Shown here piece by piece: positions 1-7,538 of a stretch of 10,738 nucleotides of DNA (within the stretch, counting starts at the first letter, position 1; every line of letters starts with the position of its first letter). Source of the stretch: Rickettsiales bacterium. Lineage in GTDB: Bacteria > Pseudomonadota > Alphaproteobacteria > Rickettsiales > 21-14-0-20-44-7. The notes below the pieces were generated by a model, which saw only the letters and a program-made list of their open reading frames with translations, was not told where the DNA came from and made no database searches. The position numbers and the translations under genes were made by a program. The stretch spans positions 1 through 10,738 of the forward strand of contig JALZVI010000301.1 in the NCBI GenBank assembly GCA_023301015.1, written 5' to 3'.

Positions 1-43
1 GTTTTATTGATGTATTTGGTATCAATTTATGAGCAACTAGTTT

Positions 44-908
44 CTATCTATAAAGCGAAAGTTGTTTTGCCATCTTATTATTCAGAAATTACAATTTTCT
101 GGGTGATGTTATGATTATTATCATCCGAAACATTTATAAAATAAATTCCTGCTTTAAAAGCTGACAAGTCTAACTGAGTCGTTAACGAACCATTGTCCCA
201 TGTCTTTTCTATTATCCTTTTCCCTACGACAGATACAAGCTGTATGTGAATTATGTCAGAAGATGATCTTGTAATTATTAATTGATTAGTTACAGGATTA
301 GGATAAAATGTAACATCTGTATTGTTGACAGAACTAACGGATGAAGGTCCTTCTCCTACTAAATAAGCCCCTTCTGGTCTTACGTAAGGTTCGTTATCTG
401 GTTTTGGTGATTGAGACATTCTATCATTGATTTCTATCATTATTTCCATTTCATCATCAGTAATAAAACCTTTCGTAATTGTAGTACTCCATGTGATACT
501 TGCCCCTGGATCTGTAAAAGTTCTTACAAAGCGATACGCTTGCTCAACTTCAAAGACTAAATTAGCACTGGCCACACTCCATCGATCTCTAATGGGTACA
601 AAATAATGTTTTAATGTTAGCTTACTTCCATCATAAGAATCCCAAGGATTTTCGACAATTAAAGGAAATAGAAATTCTTCATATGCCCAGGAATTTGGAG
701 GCGCTCCTTGACCTAGTGGTGTAGGGTGACCTGGCGTATAATCCATATAAGGATCCGTAGCTTCAAAATTTCTGACTCTATAATCAATTGGATCCTCATC
801 ATCAATCCCATCTGAATCTACAAATATATCATTACCATTCTCATCTTCTACGAACGTTTTTAGGTTATTAGTAGCTATAGCTACATCAGGATCAGTCACT
901 CTAATCAT
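44..908 (-). repeat. Diverged tandem duplicate, downstream copy
   Basis: This stretch and 2059-2935 are paralogous. The encoded 276 residues align without gaps and differ at about 71 positions by hand count, giving about 74% identity. Similarity continues past the stop codons: CTATCTATA-AG occurs at 44-55 and again at 2059-2070, and a TTTGCCATC string sits just after both stops (66-74 and 2094-2102). The flanking match indicates an old tandem duplication of the gene with its 3' flank. Confidence 0.75.
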
Positions 909-2024
909 AGCAACAAAATCACTTAATTCACCTGGCAAATTACTTATATTATCTAACCAATAGCCATCAGCTAAACCCCTAAACCTTTCAATATATCCTT
1001 TTACTAAAGTTCTCCACGCTAAACCTTCATCTCCATCAAAATTTTCATAGTAATAAGCTTGCCATGCTGCTAAAATTTCTAATTCTTCAACACTATCTCC
1101 TTGAAGACTTGATGGTCCACCTGTATTAAGATATAAGATTACTTTTTTTCCTGAATTTCTAATAACATCAATTACATCAAAAACAATCTGCTCGTTTTCT
1201 AAAGTAGGTACCATTGCTGGGTGAATCTCATTAGCAATATCCACATAAGGATTATCTCTTAAGGTATAATAATAACCATGTGCAGGATGTGTGCAATTTG
1301 TCATTACATGACCAGCAGTTGACACGTTATCTAACAATTCTTGTACGCCAGCAATCCAATCATCTTCACTGGTCTTATCTAATCTAACACCTCCACTTAG
1401 ATTAAACCTAACCCCCCAAGAACCAGAAAGAAATGTTGCTTTAGGTATTGTTTGTTCAGAATATCCAGAAATAGCATCTATATAATAAGTTGATGTTAAT
1501 CCTGCATTATCTCCGTTAGCTAATCCAACCATTATTTGGTCATACCCTCCTGCTAATATAACATCATCAGGTATGGTTATTCCACTAAAGTCAAAGGAAA
1601 AAGATTCCCAAGTTTCTCCTTCAGAAAAATCTAAGTCAAAAAACAAATTACTTGCCCCTCCGATACTTCTATTTCTTAAAAACAGACGAATGCTTCTATT
1701 TGCTGTATTAAAATCAGCAGTTTGTAGAGATGTATGTGCTTTTAATGAAATAGTATAGGAAGATAAATCCGTTATTGGATTTGTTAATTTAAATCGAAAT
1801 GTAGGATTGTCCTGCCCATCTCTCACAAATTTGGAAGCTGTTGGGTTTGAGTTTATACCACTTGTTTCTGGATTCGTTTCATTTGTAGTAAATGTACCTC
1901 TTGTTGCACTAACAAAATTAATGTCATTTGTGCTACTCGAGTTTTCATACCAAATGTTTTGAGCGACTATAGAACCTATAGTGAAAAATGAAAATATTAT
2001 TATTAAGAAAGTCTTGTTAATCAT
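78..2024 (-). CDS. T9SS-secreted TIM-barrel-like glycan-active protein (unassigned family)
   Basis: Predicted secreted protein of 648 residues. The ATG at 2024 is chosen because it opens directly into a signal peptide (residues 1-21: MINK, hydrophobic core, V-A-Q). The frame continues to an upstream TTG at 2075, but that codon lies in a hairpin loop and would bury the signal. Residues ~22-190 look like a beta-sandwich, carbohydrate-binding-type module. Residues ~200-555 resemble a TIM-barrel hydrolase, with a G-V-R-F-N-L-S-G-G strand, K-K-V-I-L-Y-L-N and D-G-Y-W-L-D-N. Residues ~565-648 are a type A Por/T9SS sorting domain (V-T-F-Y-P-N-P-V near its start, G-I-Y-F-I-N-V near its end), so export through the type IX system is likely. 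The W-L-D aspartate recalls the nucleophile position of GH29-like barrels, but this is inference and I do not recognise the family. It is tandem with a truncated paralogue upstream. A role on sulfated or fucose-rich glycan fits the neighbouring fucosidase and sulfatase remnants. Confidence 0.85.
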   Translation of the reverse strand: MINKTFLIIIFSFFTIGSIVAQNIWYENSSSTNDINFVSATRGTFTTNETNPETSGINSNPTASKFVRDGQDNPTFRFKLTNPITDLSSYTISLKAHTSLQTADFNTANRSIRLFLRNRSIGGASNLFFDLDFSEGETWESFSFDFSGITIPDDVILAGGYDQIMVGLANGDNAGLTSTYYIDAISGYSEQTIPKATFLSGSWGVRFNLSGGVRLDKTSEDDWIAGVQELLDNVSTAGHVMTNCTHPAHGYYYTLRDNPYVDIANEIHPAMVPTLENEQIVFDVIDVIRNSGKKVILYLNTGGPSSLQGDSVEELEILAAWQAYYYENFDGDEGLAWRTLVKGYIERFRGLADGYWLDNISNLPGELSDFVAMIRVTDPDVAIATNNLKTFVEDENGNDIFVDSDGIDDEDPIDYRVRNFEATDPYMDYTPGHPTPLGQGAPPNSWAYEEFLFPLIVENPWDSYDGSKLTLKHYFVPIRDRWSVASANLVFEVEQAYRFVRTFTDPGASITWSTTITKGFITDDEMEIMIEINDRMSQSPKPDNEPYVRPEGAYLVGEGPSSVSSVNNTDVTFYPNPVTNQLIITRSSSDIIHIQLVSVVGKRIIEKTWDNGSLTTQLDLSAFKAGIYFINVSDDNNHNITQKIVISE

Positions 2025-2046
2025 ACGTTTTGTGTTTTGAAATTGA

Positions 2047-2076
2047 CTAAAGTAAAAGCTATCTATAGAGCCCAAA
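2047..2076 (-). promoter_or_regulatory. Possible Bacteroidota-type promoter for the secreted protein
   Basis: On the minus strand a TTTG box (2076-2073) is followed after 18 bases by TACTTTAG (2054-2047). This is one mismatch from the Bacteroidota -7 consensus TAnnTTTG, at about the usual spacing from the -33 TTTG. Transcription would start near 2040, some 15 bases before the ATG at 2024. Such short AT-rich boxes arise often by chance, and the site overlaps a hairpin, so the call is weak. Confidence 0.3.
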
Positions 2077-2090
2077 TTGTGATAGCTTTT
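2054..2090 (-). terminator. Hairpin between the two paralogues, possible intrinsic terminator
   Basis: A perfect 10-bp inverted repeat, AAAAGCTATC (2054-2063) and GATAGCTTTT (2081-2090), encloses a 17-base loop and starts 14 bases past the stop of the upstream paralogue fragment. In the minus-strand transcript the second arm ends in UUUU followed by ACUUU, as in a weak rho-independent terminator. The stem has only four G/C pairs and the loop is long, so termination may be inefficient. The equivalent place after the intact copy keeps one arm-like segment (44-55) but not the second arm. Confidence 0.4.
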
Positions 2091-2935
2091 TGCTTTGCCA
2101 TCGTTTACTTAGTAACAACTATTTTTCGAGTGATGCTCTGATTGTTATCATTTGAAACATTTATAAAATAAATCCCTGCATTTAAAATAGACAGATCTAA
2201 CTGTGTCAATAATAAACTGTTATCCCATGCCTTTTCTATTACTTTTGTTCCCATTGCAGATATAAGTTGTATGTGATTAATATCAGAAGACGTTCTGGTA
2301 ATTGTTAATTCATTAGTTACAGGATTGGGGTAAAAAGTAACATCTGTCTTAACGACAGGACTAAGAGATGAAGGCCCTTCTCCTACCAAATATGCGCCTT
2401 CTGGTCTTACATAAGGTTCATAATCTGGTTTCGGTGATTGTAACATTCTATTATTGATTTCTAACATTATTTCCATTTCATCATTAGTAATAATCCCATC
2501 CGTAATCGTCGTACTCCAGGTAATACTTGCTCCTGGATCTGTAAAAATTCTCACAAATCGATATGCCTGCTCAACTTCAAAGACCAAATTTGCACTAGCT
2601 ACACTCCATTTGTCTCTAATGGGTGCAAAGTAATGTTTAAATGCCTCCTTACTACCATCATAAGAACCCCAAGGTTTTTCCACTATTGGAGGGAAAAGAA
2701 ACTCTTCATATGCCCAAGAATTTGGAGGTGCTCCTCTACCTAGGGCTGTAGGATGACCACCTGTAAAATCCATATATGGATCACTAATCTCAAAACTTCT
2801 AATTAGATAGTCTCTTGGGTCTTCATCATTAATTCCATCAGAATCGACATTAACAAGTTCATTATTTTTATTCATTATTTGAGTTGGTTCCCCATTTGTA
2901 GCAATGGCTACATTCGGATCTACTTCTCTAATCAT
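2059..2935 (-). repeat. Diverged tandem duplicate, upstream (truncated) copy
   Basis: Partner of the copy at 44-908. Homology stops abruptly at the ATGATT at 2935-2930. On the other side of that point the sequence is fucosidase, not the expected N-terminal half of the secreted protein. This copy is therefore cut by a later rearrangement. Compared with the other copy it has about 13 extra bases, which form the second arm of the hairpin at 2054-2090. Confidence 0.7.
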
Positions 2936-2938
2936 TTC
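2105..2938 (-). pseudogene. C-terminal fragment of a T9SS-secreted protein paralogue
   Basis: About 276 residues that align gap-free with residues 373-648 of the intact secreted protein at 78-2024. It keeps the most conserved blocks (G-A-P-P-N-S-W-A-Y-E-E-F, A-S-A-N-L-V-F-E-V-E-Q-A-Y-R-F, Y-V-R-P-E-G-A-Y-L) and the full T9SS sorting domain ending in K-I-V-V-T-K. The signal peptide, the N-terminal sandwich and the first part of the barrel, including the W-L-D segment, are missing. The reading frame upstream of ~2938 is fucosidase DNA read out of frame, so the open frame up to 2965 (a TTG) is not real protein. Without a signal peptide the fragment could not reach the type IX system. It may be translated from ATG 2941 or 2935, but I consider it dead. 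The first residues overlap the end of the broken fucosidase. Confidence 0.85.
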
Positions 2939-3860
2939 CATGCGAATAGTAAACCCCAAAACCAAGCCCTTCGTTCAGACAAGCTTCGTATAACTCTTTA
3001 ACAGCATCTGCTTTATAAGGTGTTGCATCCACTATGTTATATTCCGAACATTTAGAACCAAACATGGCAAATCCGTCATAATGTTTTGAAGTAATAACAA
3101 CATATTTCATCCCAGAATATTTTGCCAATTTTGCTATATTCTGAGCGAAAGTCTTATCTGGATTGAATGTTTTTGCCAATTCTGCATACTCTGCTCTCGG
3201 AATTTGAAAAGCATGCATTAGCCATTCCGCTACTTTTGGGCCTGGATGAGGAGAATGATTAATTCTTGTTCCTTTCCACATTCCTCCAGCCTGAGAATAC
3301 AATCCCCAATGAATAAACATGCCAAACTTGGCGCCTTTAAACCATTTTAATGTTTCCTGTTTCTCTACAGACTCATGCATTTCTAACGACTCATCATGGA
3401 AAGAGTTAGAACCAATTGATGTTTTATGTGAAGGGATAATTCTTATATTCTCGAAATCTGCTTCAGTATCTATACTTAAAGTATGCATACTTTGCTTCGT
3501 TCTTACTTTGACTGTTCCTTTGAATTCTGAAACAATTTTATGATCATAAGTTGTATATTTCTTTTTGAATACACCTTGTAATTCTTGATCATCTAATTTA
3601 ATTTTCCCACTCCTATTATGAACTGAAAGTGTATCAAAAACAACTTGTACAACATAATCCGCAGGATATTTTAAGGTAAAATTCCAAGTGTATGTGTTTT
3701 CATGTTTTACACCATCACTTTTATTTAAAATTGTCCAATTGCTTGTTTGGTCAAAAGTTGATTTATCAAATTGATCTACTGTTGCCCTCTGCGAACATCC
3801 GAACAATCCTAAAAGGACAATAAGAAGTAAATTGTTAATAACGGTGAATTTGTTTTTCAT
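2928..3860 (-). pseudogene. Truncated lipoprotein GH29 alpha-L-fucosidase (N-terminal part)
   Basis: The reading frame is 310 residues from ATG 3860 to TAG 2928. Residues 1-22 form a lipoprotein signal (hydrophobic stretch, L-F-G-C22). Residues ~25-165 look like a beta-rich accessory module. GH29 homology starts at ~170: W-F-K-G-A-K-F-G-M-F-I-H-W-G with H184, then A-E-W-L-M, Y-V-V-I-T-S-K-H-Y-D-G-F with H260, and F-G-V-Y-Y-S-H-G-N-D. Family members continue from this last motif, usually with W, through the rest of the barrel carrying the nucleophile Asp and acid/base. Here a stop follows at once and the next DNA encodes another protein in a different frame. The product would lack catalysis and a complete fold. 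The family hydrolyses alpha-L-fucosides in the periplasm or at the surface. It lies 15 bp downstream of pyruvate carboxylase with a good ribosome-binding site, so it is probably still co-transcribed and translated up to the break. Confidence 0.88.
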
Positions 3861-3867
3861 TTTATAT

Positions 3868-3874
3868 TCACCTT
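3868..3874 (-). promoter_or_regulatory. Strong Shine-Dalgarno before the fucosidase remnant
   Basis: AAGGTGA ends seven bases before the ATG at 3860, directly after the pyruvate carboxylase stop (3878-3876). The other starts in this window have no comparable SD, so this one confirms the fucosidase start and suggests translation on a shared message. Confidence 0.6.
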
Positions 3875-3875
3875 T

Positions 3876-6800
3876 TTAAACCTCAATCTCAACTACCAAA
3901 TCATCCTGTGCAACCATCGTTTTCTCCGAAATATAAACCTGCTTAACTACCCCAGCGATAGGTGCTGTAATCGTACTCTCCATTTTCATAGCTTCAATAA
4001 TAAATAGTGGCGTATTTATTGAGATTTTATCTCCTTCTTTTACTAATATTTTGGAAAGACTTCCTTGTAGTGGAGCACCTACTTCATTTTTTGTACTTGC
4101 CTTTTTATGAACTATCGTTTCCGTTTTTACAGCATTATCTTTAACGACAATAGAGCGAGTTTGACCATTCAGCATAAAAGATACTGTAGACATGCCATGC
4201 TTGTTAGGAATCGTTTTATTAATGAAACGAACAAGAATTCTTTTACCTTTAGCAATTTCAATGAAAATCTCTTCATCAGGTTTTAAACCAAAGAAAAAGG
4301 CAGGAGTCGGTATATCACGTACTGCTCCGTAAGTCTCGAAGTGTTCTTGATAATTTGTAAAAACTTTTGGATATAATAGGTATGAAATCAAATCATTAAA
4401 ATGCACATACTCACCAAATTTGCTTTTGAAATCAATATAAGCTTTATCAAAATCAATAGGTTTTAAATGAGCGTTCGGACGATTAGTATACGGTTGCTCC
4501 CCTTTCAAAACCATCTCCTGAAATTCTTTTGGAAAGCCTCCTATTATTTGTCCAAGATCTCCACGCATTAGCGCTTTCATACTATCTGGAAACGCAAGTG
4601 TACTACCCTGTTCTATAATATCTTCTTTTGTCAAATTATTGGAAGTCATGAACATCGCCATATCTCCTACCACTTTGGAAGAAGGAGTTACCTTGACAAT
4701 ACCACCTAATAAATCATTAACTGCGCGATAGTTTGTTTTAATAGATTCGAATTGTTCTTCCAGTCCAAGTCCACGTGCTTGTGGACGAAGATTTGAATAC
4801 TGCCCTCCAGGAATTTCATGTTCATAAACTTCGGCAGTTCCTGCCATGAGTTCCGTCTCAAATGGATAATAATATTGTCGAGCAGACTCCCAGTAATTAG
4901 CGTAATTATTTAAGGAAGATTGATCAACTTTATTTTCTCTTTCATGCCCACCTAGCATCGCAGCAACTGAATTAAAGTTTGGTTGAGAAGTCAAACCTGA
5001 CATTGAACTCAAGGCTACATCCACCACATCTATACCAGCATCGATTGCTTTAAGGTAAGTGGCAGATTGAATGGAAGAGGTATCATGTGTATGCAAGTGA
5101 ATTGGAAGGTCCACCGATTTTTTCAGTTCACTAATAAGCAATTCGGCGGCAGCAGGTTTTAGCAAACCGGCCATATCCTTAATACACAAAATATGTGCAC
5201 CTGCATCTTCTAATTTTTTGGCAAGATCAAGGTAATATGCTAGATTAAATTTCTTTTTATTCGGATCCGTGATGTCGCCTGTATAACTCATACATACCTC
5301 CGCAATTCCATTCGTTCGTTCACGTACTGCTCGGATACTTGTTGTCATAGCTTCGGTCCAGTTGAGTGAATCAAATATTCGGAAAATATCAACTCCTTGT
5401 CCTTCATTCCATGCCTGCTCCACAAATTTTTCTACAAGGTTATCAGGATAGGCAGTATATCCCACAGCATTAGAACCTCTTAGTAGCATTTGGAAAAGAA
5501 TATTAGGAACTGCCTTTCGCAAAAGTTCTAATCGTTTCCAGGGACATTCTTTTAAAAAACGTAAACAAACATCAAAAGTCGCACCTCCCCAAACTTCCAT
5601 ACTAAAAACATCGTCAGCATGATGACGAGCAAAACCTTCTGCAACTTTCAACATGTCGTGTGTACGTACTCGAGTGGCCAATAAAGATTGGTGTGCATCT
5701 CTAAAAGTCGTATCTGTAAACTGTATTTCTTTTTTATTTTTTAACCAAGTTACAAATTTTTCAGGACCTAATTCTCTTAGCCGATCTTTCGTTCCTTTTG
5801 GATAGGCTTCGTTACTATCAAATAAAGGGACGATTGGCGTACGAAAAGTTTTATTAGGATCTGTGAATTTCACATCAGTATTGCCATTCACTATTACGTC
5901 GGCAAGGTATCGTAGCATTTTAGTTCCACGATCTTGGTAGCGACGAGGGGTTAGTATTTCTGGATGATTGGGAATAAAGCTTGTTGTAATATTTCCACTT
6001 TGAAAAGTTGGATTATTTAGTAAATTTTGTAAAAAACCCATATTGGTTTGCACCCCACGAATTCGAAATTCAGATAAGGCTCGTTGTAGCCGTTCTGAAG
6101 TTCCCTTGAGTGTTCGACCAGAAGCCGTTACCTTCACCAACATACTGTCAAAGAAAGGTGAAATATTTGCACCTGGATAAGCAGAACCTTCATCTAATCG
6201 AATACCAAATCCACCTGCACTACGATAGGCAATTATTTTCCCATAATCAGGTTTAAAATTATCTCCTGGATTTTCAGTAGTAATTCTACATTGGATGGCA
6301 AATCCAGAATAGGTAATGTCACTTTGATTTTTTATAAAAATAGTAGGATGGGAAAGCGGGTATCCCATAGCAATTAAAATTTGTGAACGGACAATATCAA
6401 TACCAGTTATTTCTTCGGTGATCGTATGCTCTACTTGTATTCTTGGATTCACTTCTATGAAGTAAATGTTCTCTTCTTTATCTACTAAAAATTCGACCGT
6501 ACCGGCATTGCTATAGCCTACGTGTCGAGCAATTCGTAAGGCATAATCGTAGAGTGCATTTTTGGTTGTTTGTTTGATATTAACGGCTGGAGCAACCTCT
6601 ACTACTTTTTGAAAACGTCTTTGTACAGAACAATCTCTTTCAAAAAGATGATAAATGGTACCATGCTCATCGCCGAGTATTTGTACTTCAATATGTTTTG
6701 GGTCCATCACATATCTTTCTAAGAAAATAGTATCATCACCAAAGGCAGTCAATGCTTCGCCTTTTGCCTCCTTGTATGCTTTTTTTAATTCTGTTGTATT

Positions 6801-7337
6801 TTTTACAACTCGCATACCACGACCACCACCACCTGCAGCTGCTTTTACCATGATGGGGAAACCTATGCGTTCCGCTTCTTCCAAAACAATTGCTTCTGAT
6901 GTCAAATCTTTTTGGCTGTCTTCTATCAAAGGAACCTTTACCTCTCTTGCTATTTTTTTAGCAGCAACTTTATCTCCTAATTTATGCATCACTTCAGGCT
7001 TTGGACCAATAAAAGTGATTCCCTCCTCTCGACAGCGGGTAGCAAAATTTACGTTTTCTGAAAGAAAACCATAACCTGGATGAATAGCATCTATTTGTTG
7101 TTCTTTGGCAAGTTTGATAATGCCTTCAATATTTAGATAAGGTTTGAGTGGCTCATCATCTTTACCAATTTGATAAGCTTCATCAGCCTTGTACCTATGG
7201 AGTGAATATCGGTCTTCGTAGGTAAACATGGCTACGGTTGGAATATGAAGTTCGGAAGCAGCCCGTAAAATTCGTATGGCTATTTCACCTCTGTTTGCAA
7301 CAAGAATTTTGTTAAATTTCTTTTTTTGTACTGACAT
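3876..7337 (-). CDS. pyc: Pyruvate carboxylase, single-chain biotin enzyme
   Basis: Converts pyruvate, bicarbonate and ATP to oxaloacetate in the cytoplasm (anaplerosis and gluconeogenesis). The start at ATG 7337 gives 1153 residues, the normal size of one-chain enzymes. The frame stays open to 7439, but that stretch is non-conserved and lies in the inverted-repeat element. Domains in order: biotin carboxylase ~8-455, with the glycine-rich ATP-grasp loop A-G-G-G-G-R-G-M (168-175), E-R-D-C-S-V-Q-R-R (233-241) and E-V-N-P-R-I-Q-V-E-H (295-304); carboxyltransferase ~538-820, with T-D-T-T-F-R-D-A-H-Q (541-550), metal-site H-L-H-T-H-D (747-752) and the lysine of C-I-K-D-M-A-G (K720), which is carbamylated in homologues; the conserved pyruvate-carboxylase C-terminal region ~830-1030; and the biotin carrier ~1085-1153 with E-A-M-K-M, biotinyl lysine K1118. 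All key motifs are present, so it is expected to be active. Its upstream region is occupied by the element at 7367-7526 and its stop is 15 bp before the fucosidase remnant. Confidence 0.97.
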   Translation of the reverse strand: MSVQKKKFNKILVANRGEIAIRILRAASELHIPTVAMFTYEDRYSLHRYKADEAYQIGKDDEPLKPYLNIEGIIKLAKEQQIDAIHPGYGFLSENVNFATRCREEGITFIGPKPEVMHKLGDKVAAKKIAREVKVPLIEDSQKDLTSEAIVLEEAERIGFPIMVKAAAGGGGRGMRVVKNTTELKKAYKEAKGEALTAFGDDTIFLERYVMDPKHIEVQILGDEHGTIYHLFERDCSVQRRFQKVVEVAPAVNIKQTTKNALYDYALRIARHVGYSNAGTVEFLVDKEENIYFIEVNPRIQVEHTITEEITGIDIVRSQILIAMGYPLSHPTIFIKNQSDITYSGFAIQCRITTENPGDNFKPDYGKIIAYRSAGGFGIRLDEGSAYPGANISPFFDSMLVKVTASGRTLKGTSERLQRALSEFRIRGVQTNMGFLQNLLNNPTFQSGNITTSFIPNHPEILTPRRYQDRGTKMLRYLADVIVNGNTDVKFTDPNKTFRTPIVPLFDSNEAYPKGTKDRLRELGPEKFVTWLKNKKEIQFTDTTFRDAHQSLLATRVRTHDMLKVAEGFARHHADDVFSMEVWGGATFDVCLRFLKECPWKRLELLRKAVPNILFQMLLRGSNAVGYTAYPDNLVEKFVEQAWNEGQGVDIFRIFDSLNWTEAMTTSIRAVRERTNGIAEVCMSYTGDITDPNKKKFNLAYYLDLAKKLEDAGAHILCIKDMAGLLKPAAAELLISELKKSVDLPIHLHTHDTSSIQSATYLKAIDAGIDVVDVALSSMSGLTSQPNFNSVAAMLGGHERENKVDQSSLNNYANYWESARQYYYPFETELMAGTAEVYEHEIPGGQYSNLRPQARGLGLEEQFESIKTNYRAVNDLLGGIVKVTPSSKVVGDMAMFMTSNNLTKEDIIEQGSTLAFPDSMKALMRGDLGQIIGGFPKEFQEMVLKGEQPYTNRPNAHLKPIDFDKAYIDFKSKFGEYVHFNDLISYLLYPKVFTNYQEHFETYGAVRDIPTPAFFFGLKPDEEIFIEIAKGKRILVRFINKTIPNKHGMSTVSFMLNGQTRSIVVKDNAVKTETIVHKKASTKNEVGAPLQGSLSKILVKEGDKISINTPLFIIEAMKMESTITAPIAGVVKQVYISEKTMVAQDDLVVEIEV

Positions 7338-7366
7338 AATATTTAGTATATTTTCAAGCTTACTAA

Positions 7367-7526
7367 GAGCTTGTTGGGAAATTATATTTCGGCTAAAAAC
7401 GCCTTTTTTTTTGATGACACTTCTTTGAAAAAAAGTCAAATAGCGCAGACTATGTTTCTATTTTTTCGCATCGTTTCATCAAAGAATGAACATTTTTATC
7501 TCATAATCTAATTCCCAAACAAGCTC
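7367..7526. mobile_element. Candidate MITE-like element upstream of pyruvate carboxylase
   Basis: GAGCTTGTTGGGAA at 7367-7380 is matched in inverse orientation by TTCCCAAACAAGCTC at 7512-7526, with one extra base. Weaker similarity continues inward on both sides (TTA-ATT, then TAAAAA). The ~160-bp interior is AT-rich with long homopolymers and codes for nothing recognisable. A smaller inverted repeat (CAAGCT / AGCTTG, 7355-7373) straddles the left end. No target-site duplication is evident. The element ends 29 bp before the pyruvate carboxylase ATG and 12 bp after the sulfatase stop, so it fills nearly the whole intergenic space. A TATAAT string lies just inside the left end on the minus strand (7386-7381), but no convincing promoter is visible. 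It could instead be a regulatory inverted repeat. Confidence 0.45.
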
Positions 7527-7538
7527 TCATAAATAAAT

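Noticed and set aside
2025..2075. N-terminal extension of the secreted protein from a TTG at 2075
   Set aside because: It would place 17 polar residues before a clean signal peptide, and the TTG lies in the loop of a hairpin. The ATG at 2024 gives a normal exported protein.
2928..2940. Programmed ribosomal frameshift joining fucosidase and secreted-protein C-terminus
   Set aside because: There is no slippery heptamer, and the joined product would be half a GH29 barrel attached to part of a different barrel. A deletion scar explains it better.
6655..7074. Plus-strand open frame of 139 codons opposite pyruvate carboxylase
   Set aside because: It is an antisense shadow of the conserved biotin carboxylase domain. 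The same applies to the shorter plus-strand frames at 1573-1758, 3319-3543, 8423-8692, 9239-9496 and 9817-10002.
7391..7412. GGC-loop-GCC followed by a T run on the plus strand, terminator-like
   Set aside because: The stem is only three base pairs and no plus-strand gene leads into it. The T run is part of the homopolymer-rich element interior.
7338..7439. N-terminal extension of pyruvate carboxylase by 34 residues
   Set aside because: Family homology begins right after the ATG at 7337 (K-I-L-V-A-N-R-G-E). The extension is low-complexity DNA of the inverted-repeat element.
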